Assembly (NCBI GenBank): GCA_964638055.1
Contig: CAZWXF010000058.1
Span: 1 to 17,401, forward strand
From: Prado023 sp964638055
GTDB taxonomy: Bacteria; Actinomycetota; Actinomycetes; S36-B12; CAIYMF01
Direction of reading: 5' to 3'
DNA: 17,401 bases
Below the pieces are notes generated by a model. The model had not been told where the DNA came from, ran no database searches, and saw nothing but the letters and a program-made list of their open reading frames with translations. Both the position numbers and the translations under genes were made by a program. Each line of letters starts with the position of its first letter. Position 1 is the first letter of the stretch. Of this stretch, positions 13,716-17,401 are shown piece by piece.

Positions 13716-15002
13716 TCAGTCCCGAACGGCGACGAGGTCGTCCACGATCTGCTCCACGCCAGCCACACCGGGCGCGGCCGCGACCTCCGCCTGGAGGGCT
13801 CGCGCGCGCTCCCGGTACGACGGCACGGTGAGCACGGCGTCAACGGCCTTCGCTATCGCCGCCGCGTCCGGGCGTGGCGTCTCCAGGTTCACTCCGGTTC
13901 CCGACCACTGGACTCGCCGAGTCGTCTCGGCCTTGTCCTCCGTGTCACCGGCGACCACCATCGGCACGCCGTGCGTGATGGCGAAGTTGAGGCCGCCATA
14001 GCCGCCGTTGGTCACGAACGCGTCGACCTTCGGCATCAGGATGTCGTAGCTGATGAACTCCGCCGCCCGCGCGTTCTTCGGCAGGGTGCCCAGCGCGACC
14101 AGCGGGGCGCCTCCCGTGGTCACGACCACCAGCACGTCACGCTCGGCGAGGGCACGAAGCGTGGGGAGGATGAGCTCCTCGGGCTGCTCGTTGGCGATCG
14201 TTCCCTGCGACACGTGCACGACCGGCGTGGTGCCGTCGAGGTCCGCCCACCAGTCGGGCAGGGCCTGGGTTCGCGAGACTCGCGCCACCGGGCCGACGAA
14301 GGAGACGCTGCCGGGGAGATCGCGACGGGGGTACTCGAAGCCGGTGACTGTGAACTGCACGTAGCGATCTGCGTGCACGGCCCAGTCCATGAAGTAGACA
14401 CCGAGGTCCGCTCCGGTGGCCTCGCGCACGAACCCGGCCACCTGGTGCTGGGGCTGGCGGAGGATCACATGCTTGGCCATCAGGTTCATGAGGCGATTGC
14501 GCAGGTGCCCGAGGGCATCGTCGCGTGGCAGGATGCCGAGCCCCCAGGGCGCGGTGTCCACGCTGGACAGTCCCAGGGGCAGGATCCCGCACGCGATGAG
14601 CGGCGGTCGTGGGTCGGGCGAGAGCGCCAGCGCGGCGGCGCCGACGACCGAGAACTCCGTGAGGACCGCGTCGGTGGGCTCGGCGTCGATCGCCGCGCGC
14701 AGCGCCCGGTACTGATCCCAGGCGGGCGCGATGAAGATCTGGTCTATGTTCCGGGCCATGCCCTTCGTGCCCTCACGGCGGTCTCCCGCCGCCCGCGCCT
14801 CGGCGATCACCGCCGCGTGGTCGATCTGGGCGCCGTCGGGCCAGCGAACGAACTGCGCGCCGGTGTCGCGCACAGCGTCGGCGAAGCGGTCACCGGTGAG
14901 GAATCGCACGCGATGACCGGCGGCGGCGAAGTGCGCTGCGACTCCGAGCATCGGTGCGACGTGGCCATCGGCGGCGTGGGCGGCAAGCAGGACGGAGTGC
15001 AT
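13716..15002 (-). CDS. GT1-family (macrolide-type) glycosyltransferase
   Basis: This 428-residue cytoplasmic enzyme is predicted to transfer a sugar from a nucleotide-sugar donor to a small hydrophobic acceptor. The N-terminus has the acceptor-side motif HAADGHVAPMLG with the likely catalytic base His14, and the Rossmann strand before it is intact. The second half has the donor-binding pattern: HVSQGT about two-thirds along, then FVTNGGYGG (about 329-337), where macrolide transferases usually have HGG, followed by THGVPMVV and GDTEDKAET. Two-domain architecture and length fit the MGT/UGT group that includes antibiotic-inactivating and antibiotic-building enzymes. The start at ATG 15002 is supported by TGGAGG five bases upstream. 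It is divergent from the tetR gene with a 71-bp shared control region, so induction by the regulator's ligand is likely. No biosynthetic cluster is visible, which favours detoxification over biosynthesis; the acceptor is unknown. Confidence 0.88.
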   Translation of the reverse strand: MHSVLLAAHAADGHVAPMLGVAAHFAAAGHRVRFLTGDRFADAVRDTGAQFVRWPDGAQIDHAAVIAEARAAGDRREGTKGMARNIDQIFIAPAWDQYRALRAAIDAEPTDAVLTEFSVVGAAALALSPDPRPPLIACGILPLGLSSVDTAPWGLGILPRDDALGHLRNRLMNLMAKHVILRQPQHQVAGFVREATGADLGVYFMDWAVHADRYVQFTVTGFEYPRRDLPGSVSFVGPVARVSRTQALPDWWADLDGTTPVVHVSQGTIANEQPEELILPTLRALAERDVLVVVTTGGAPLVALGTLPKNARAAEFISYDILMPKVDAFVTNGGYGGLNFAITHGVPMVVAGDTEDKAETTRRVQWSGTGVNLETPRPDAAAIAKAVDAVLTVPSYRERARALQAEVAAAPGVAGVEQIVDDLVAVRD

Positions 15003-15047
15003 CGCAACCTCCAGCGGCGTGGCCGCCCTGGTCAGTTCGGCGCGGGG

Positions 15048-15073
15048 CGGAATTCCGTGTTAGTAATAGTGAC
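15048..15073. promoter_or_regulatory. Shared operator/promoter candidate between GT1 and tetR genes
   Basis: Two palindromes sit side by side in the divergent gap. CGGAATTCCG (15048-15057) is a perfect ten-base palindrome. GTTAGTAATAGTGAC (15059-15073) is an imperfect one, symmetric at ten of fifteen positions, and ends directly at the tetR ATG. The stretch is clearly more AT-rich than its surroundings and holds -10-like sequences on both strands (AGTAAT on plus, TATTAC on minus). TetR regulators next to a divergent target usually bind such a site, so autoregulation and control of the glycosyltransferase are inferred. Confidence 0.5.
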
Positions 15074-15655
15074 ATGAAAACTCGTCCCTACACAAGCCCC
15101 CTGCGTGCGCGAGCGGCGCAGGAGACGAAGGGGCGGATACTCCAGGCCGCGCTCGCACGGATCTCGGTCGACTACTACGACGACGTCACCCTCGAGAAGA
15201 TCGCGTCCGACGCCGGCGTGACCGTGCAGACCGTGCTCCGCCACTTCCAGAGCAAGGACGGGCTCGTCCGCGCCATCACCGAGTCCCGCAAGCCCGGGGT
15301 GACCGCGCAGCGCGACGAGGCGCCCGTGGGCGACATCGCCGGAGCGATCGCGAACGTCGTCGATCACTACGAGGCGATCGGGGACCTCGTGATGCTGCTG
15401 CTCCGGCAGGAGGAGCGGGTGGCCCCGTTCGCCGAGATCACAGACTTCGGCAAGGCCTATCACGTCGCGTGGATCGACCGCGTCTTCGCGCCGTGGCTGG
15501 ACGAGCGCACCGGCGAGGAGCGGAGGGTGCTGCACGCCCAGCTGCTCGCCCTCTGCGACACCTACATGTGGTACCTGTTGCGCCGGCAGCAGGGGCTCTC
15601 GCGTGCGCAGGCGGAGCGGGCACTCATCGAGATCGTGACGCGCCTGCTCGCGTGA
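15074..15655 (+). CDS. TetR-family transcriptional regulator
   Basis: This is a 193-residue one-component repressor. The N-terminal DNA-binding domain is clear: ETKGRILQAALARIS forms helix 1, and VTLEKIASDAGVTVQTVLRHFQSKDGL (38-64) is the helix-turn-helix with the family's closing 'HFxSKDxL' pattern. The rest is an all-helical ligand-binding and dimerisation domain with no recognisable ligand signature. The frame is open further upstream, but the protein aligns from ATG 15074 and upstream residues would run through the neighbouring gene's promoter. No ribosome binding site precedes the ATG, and a -10-like AGTAAT ends six bases before it, so the mRNA may be leaderless. It is divergent from the GT1 gene and probably controls both it and itself. 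Confidence 0.9.
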   Translation: MKTRPYTSPLRARAAQETKGRILQAALARISVDYYDDVTLEKIASDAGVTVQTVLRHFQSKDGLVRAITESRKPGVTAQRDEAPVGDIAGAIANVVDHYEAIGDLVMLLLRQEERVAPFAEITDFGKAYHVAWIDRVFAPWLDERTGEERRVLHAQLLALCDTYMWYLLRRQQGLSRAQAERALIEIVTRLLA

Positions 15656-15669
15656 CCCGGGGGGATACA

Positions 15670-15681
15670 GGGATTCGTCCC
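15670..15681 (+). terminator. Small hairpin after tetR
   Basis: GGGA-TTCG-TCCC forms a four-base stem with a TTCG loop, 15 bases past the tetR stop. The loop type is stabilising in RNA, but the stem is short and no T-tract follows, so this is a weak terminator candidate. Confidence 0.25.
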
Positions 15682-15746
15682 GTTGAGCGAAGTTGTGGTC
15701 AGCTCCGGCCAGAGCACCTTCGCGCGAACCATCATCGCAGTTCAGA

Positions 15747-15782
15747 CCGGATTTGCCGGCCCCGGGCTCGTTCCTGGCCCGG
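15747..15782 (-). terminator. Paired hairpins after the amidohydrolase gene
   Basis: CCGGGC (15762-15767) pairs with GCCCGG (15777-15782) around a nine-base loop, about 26 bases after the amidohydrolase stop on the minus strand. CCGG-ATTTG-CCGG (15747-15759) could form a second small hairpin immediately beyond it. The 152-bp convergent gap contains nothing else I can name. Confidence 0.38.
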
Positions 15783-15807
15783 TGTACGACAGGGATCCGA
15801 TGGACGG

Positions 15808-16743
15808 TCAGGCTCGCGGGGCGGGTCCGGCAGGCACGTCGGGACGCAGCCCGAGGAGTCGCTCGGCGTTGCCATGGAGCACGGCGGCGTTCCAAGCGGT
15901 ACCGAGGCCCAGGTTGAGCACGGCATCGACTGCGTCGAGGTAGGGGTAGGGGATGTTGGGGAAGTCGCTGCCGAACACGATCCGGTCGGCCAGGTCGCCT
16001 AGCCGCTGGAGGTGGGCGCGGGGGAACGGGTGGGCGGCCTCGGTGAACGGCGTGAAGGCCATCGTGGTGTCGAGGTGTACCGCGTGATGGTGCTCGGCGA
16101 GGTCGAGGAAGCTGGTGTAGTCGGGCAGCCCCATGTGGGCCACGACGAGGGTGAGGTCGGGGTAGCGGCTGAGGAGGCGCTGCATCCCGACTGGCCCGGT
16201 GAACGGGCCGGGTGCTGGTCCGTTCCCGGCGTGGATCACCACGGGTGTCCCGGTTGCCTGCAGCTCGTGCCAGACGCGGTCGAGCAGCGGGTCGTTGGGG
16301 TCGTAGCCGCCGACCTGGAGGTGGGCTTTGAAGACCCGCGCACCCGAGTCGATCGCGTCGCGGACGTAGGAGGCGGCGCCCTGCTCCGGATAGAAGGTGG
16401 CCGAGTGCACGCACCTCGGGTTCGCGGCGGCGAAATCGGCGGACCACTGGTTGAGCCAGGCGGCCATGTCGGCCTTGTGCGGATACGCCAGCGACGTGTA
16501 GTGACGAACCCCGAGGGACGCCAGGATCTGCAGCCGGCAGTCCTGGCTGTGCCGGTACACGATCGGCCAGGGCCGGCCAGTTCGTGGTCCGACCCGGTCG
16601 AAGTAGTCCCACACCTTGTCCATCACCGGCTTGGGCATGAAGTGGGTGTGGATGTCGATGAGGCCGGGGAGGCCCAGGGCGTCGAGCCGGGCCCGCATCC
16701 GGGCCGGTTCGTCGGCGGGGGCGACGAGGTCAGGTTCGGTCAT
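15808..16743 (-). CDS. Amidohydrolase (PF04909, ACMSD-like TIM barrel)
   Basis: This is a predicted metal-dependent hydrolase or decarboxylase with a TIM-barrel fold, 311 residues from the ATG at 16743. The metal-site pattern is complete: IHTHFMP (His32, His34), VVIHAGNGP (His171), VVAHMGLPDY (His203) and IVFGSDFPN (Asp260), and it ends with the family's NAERLLGL. Lys139 (VFKAHLQ) is in the barrel but its role is not known here. Family members act on amides, decarboxylate aromatic acids or open lactones; nothing in the sequence fixes the substrate. The frame stays open to 16881, but the added residues are Pro/Ala/Arg-rich and unlike the family. No ribosome binding site precedes ATG 16743, so the start is uncertain. 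It is a single gene with no metabolic partner nearby, converging on tetR and preceded by the repeat field. Confidence 0.88.
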   Translation of the reverse strand: MTEPDLVAPADEPARMRARLDALGLPGLIDIHTHFMPKPVMDKVWDYFDRVGPRTGRPWPIVYRHSQDCRLQILASLGVRHYTSLAYPHKADMAAWLNQWSADFAAANPRCVHSATFYPEQGAASYVRDAIDSGARVFKAHLQVGGYDPNDPLLDRVWHELQATGTPVVIHAGNGPAPGPFTGPVGMQRLLSRYPDLTLVVAHMGLPDYTSFLDLAEHHHAVHLDTTMAFTPFTEAAHPFPRAHLQRLGDLADRIVFGSDFPNIPYPYLDAVDAVLNLGLGTAWNAAVLHGNAERLLGLRPDVPAGPAPRA

Positions 16744-16930
16744 GACCGGGTGAGGCGCTCGACGAGCACGCGCTGGGTCACCCTCACTCCTCTCGAGGCT
16801 ATGCGGGGGAGCATATGGCGAGAGTGCGGCGCCCCTCGGTGTGTCCATCCCGATCGCGGACCCGGCTCCCAGTGGGGCCACAGCGGCTCGGTGAGGAAGC
16901 GCCGGAACGTGGGCGCGACGATGTGGCGCC
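16744..16930. other. Upstream region of the amidohydrolase gene
   Basis: Non-coding, as far as I can tell. Close to the start is an eleven-base palindrome, GCTCGACGAGC (16757-16767), where a regulator could bind. The minus strand has TATGCT at 16815-16810, a fair -10 match without a -35, and GAGAGGAG around 16795-16788 that is not positioned for any in-frame start. The open minus-strand frame continuing past 16743 lacks family similarity. Confidence 0.3.
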
Positions 16931-17101
16931 GGTCGAGCCGGTCGAGACCCGCGCCCCGCCGGTCGAGCCGGTCGAGACCCGCGGCCCCGCCGGTCGAGCC
17001 GGTCGAGTCCCGCGCCCCGCCGGTCGAGCCGGTCGAGACCCGCGCCCCGCTGGTCGAGCCGGTCGAGACCCGCGGCCCCGCCGGTCGAGCCGGTCGAGAC
17101 C
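16931..17101. repeat. Tandem array of six ~30-bp units (GGTCGAGCCGGTCGAGACC core)
   Basis: The 19-base core GGTCGAGCCGGTCGAGACC, with A/T variation near its end, starts at 16931, 16961, 16992, 17022, 17052 and 17083. The spacing is 30, 31, 30, 30 and 31 bases. Cores are separated by CCGCGCCCCGCC-type spacers with small changes. Each core is itself a doubled GGTCGAG. On the opposite strand it reads GGTCTCGACCGGCTCGACC, a form that recurs in intergenic DNA of several actinobacterial genera. Proteins read from it (VEPVETR or VSTGSTGG repeats) are artefacts of the repeat. Confidence 0.92.
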
Positions 17102-17192
17102 CGCGCCGCTCTGCCTCCGTACTGGGCTCCCCTGAGTCGGGCGTGGTCTCGACGAGCTCGACCGACGGGCTCGGCTCATTCCCGTCGCGCGA
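17083..17192. repeat. 110-bp block, first copy
   Basis: This block begins with the last tandem core and continues through a unique stretch (CCTCCGTACTGGGCTCCCCT), the inverted core at 17145-17163, and a tail ending CCCGTCGCGCGA. It recurs 209 bases later at 17292-17401 with one difference that I can find (CTGCCTCC against CTGTCTCC). Confidence 0.9.
17145..17163 (-). repeat. Inverted copy of the repeat core, first
   Basis: GGTCTCGACGAGCTCGACC is the reverse complement of the tandem core except for two central bases. It faces the direct core at 17083-17101, so the two could pair into a long hairpin, as in REP/BIME-type elements. It contains the palindrome GAGCTC. Confidence 0.8.
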
Positions 17193-17310
17193 GAATCGCC
17201 CCTGCCCGCCAGCATCACCGCAGGTCCCCGCCGGTCGAGCCGGTCGAGACCCGCTCCCCGCTGGTCGAGCCGGTCGAGTCCCGAGCCCGCTGGTCGAGCC
17301 GGTCGAGACC
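17193..17310. repeat. Spacer and second tandem block of three cores
   Basis: After about 40 bases of unique sequence (17193-17232), the core restarts at 17233, 17263 and 17292 (spacing 30 and 29), with more diverged spacers (CCGCTCCCCGCT, CCGAGCCCGCT). The third core opens the second 110-bp block. Confidence 0.85.
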
Positions 17311-17401
17311 CGCGCCGCTCTGTCTCCGTACTGGGCTCCCCTGAGTCGGGCGTGGTCTCGACGAGCTCGACCGACGGGCTCGGCTCATTCCCGTCGCGCG
17401 A
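17292..17401. repeat. 110-bp block, second copy (runs to window edge)
   Basis: Near-identical to 17083-17192. The window ends exactly where the match would end in the first copy, so the repeat may extend and further copies may follow outside. Confidence 0.88.
17354..17372 (-). repeat. Inverted copy of the repeat core, second
   Basis: Identical to the inverted core at 17145-17163 and in the same place within the second 110-bp block. Confidence 0.8.

Noticed and set aside
15032..16612. 526-codon minus-strand frame spanning tetR and part of the amidohydrolase
   Set aside because: It crosses two well-supported genes in the wrong frame and strand and shows no domain.
16799..17218. Minus-strand protein with VSTGSTGG repeats and plus-strand protein with VEPVETR repeats
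   Set aside because: Both are translations of the 30-bp DNA repeat, with no ribosome binding site, and the same kind of artefact recurs wherever this repeat occurs.
16931..17310. CRISPR array
   Set aside because: Spacing is 29-31 bases from core to core, so the sequence between cores is only about 11-12 bases and is itself repeated; no cas gene is present.

Overview
The window is GC-rich DNA from an actinobacterium. The codon bias toward G/C in third position, GTG starts, lipoprotein signals of the Actinobacteria type and the tail of GGTCGAGCCGGTCGAGACC repeats together suggest a Micrococcales or Propionibacteriales relative, but the species cannot be read from the sequence. It holds nine genes. 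One is cut by the left edge, and none of the others shows a frameshift or internal stop.

Layout. At 1-389 (+) is the C-terminal end of an S9-type serine peptidase, facing a predicted beta-propeller lipoprotein at 433-1488 (-). A giant gene at 1710-10241 (-), about 2,843 residues, encodes a cyclic beta-1,2-glucan synthase-type enzyme with an N-terminal domain, a membrane GT84 glycosyltransferase, a central glycoamylase-like domain and a C-terminal GH94 domain. A 537-bp gap separates its start from a divergent three-gene ABC importer operon of the TrpXYZ type: binding lipoprotein 10779-11756, permease 11789-12697, ATPase 12694-13503. Next comes a divergent pair: a GT1 macrolide-type glycosyltransferase (13716-15002, -) and a TetR regulator (15074-15655, +), sharing a 71-bp control region with two palindromes. 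A TIM-barrel amidohydrolase follows (15808-16743, -). From about 16930 to the right edge the DNA is non-coding and repetitive: 30-bp tandem units, inverted copies of the same unit, and a 110-bp block present twice.

How the parts work together. The importer genes form one transcription unit (32-bp gap, then an ATGA overlap). The TetR/GT1 pair looks like a self-contained, ligand-induced sugar-transfer module, possibly for tolerance to a natural product. The giant synthase stands alone: no glucan exporter of the NdvA/ChvA kind and no glucan-modifying gene is beside it. The neighbouring ABC system has the design of an amino-acid-type importer, so I do not link it to glucan export. The remaining genes look like unrelated single units.

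The best candidates for new biology are the physiological role of a cyclic-glucan synthase in a Gram-positive lineage, the TetR/GT1 switch with its apparently leaderless regulator, and the composite REP-like repeat field. I see no CRISPR array, rRNA, tRNA, transposase or phage gene.
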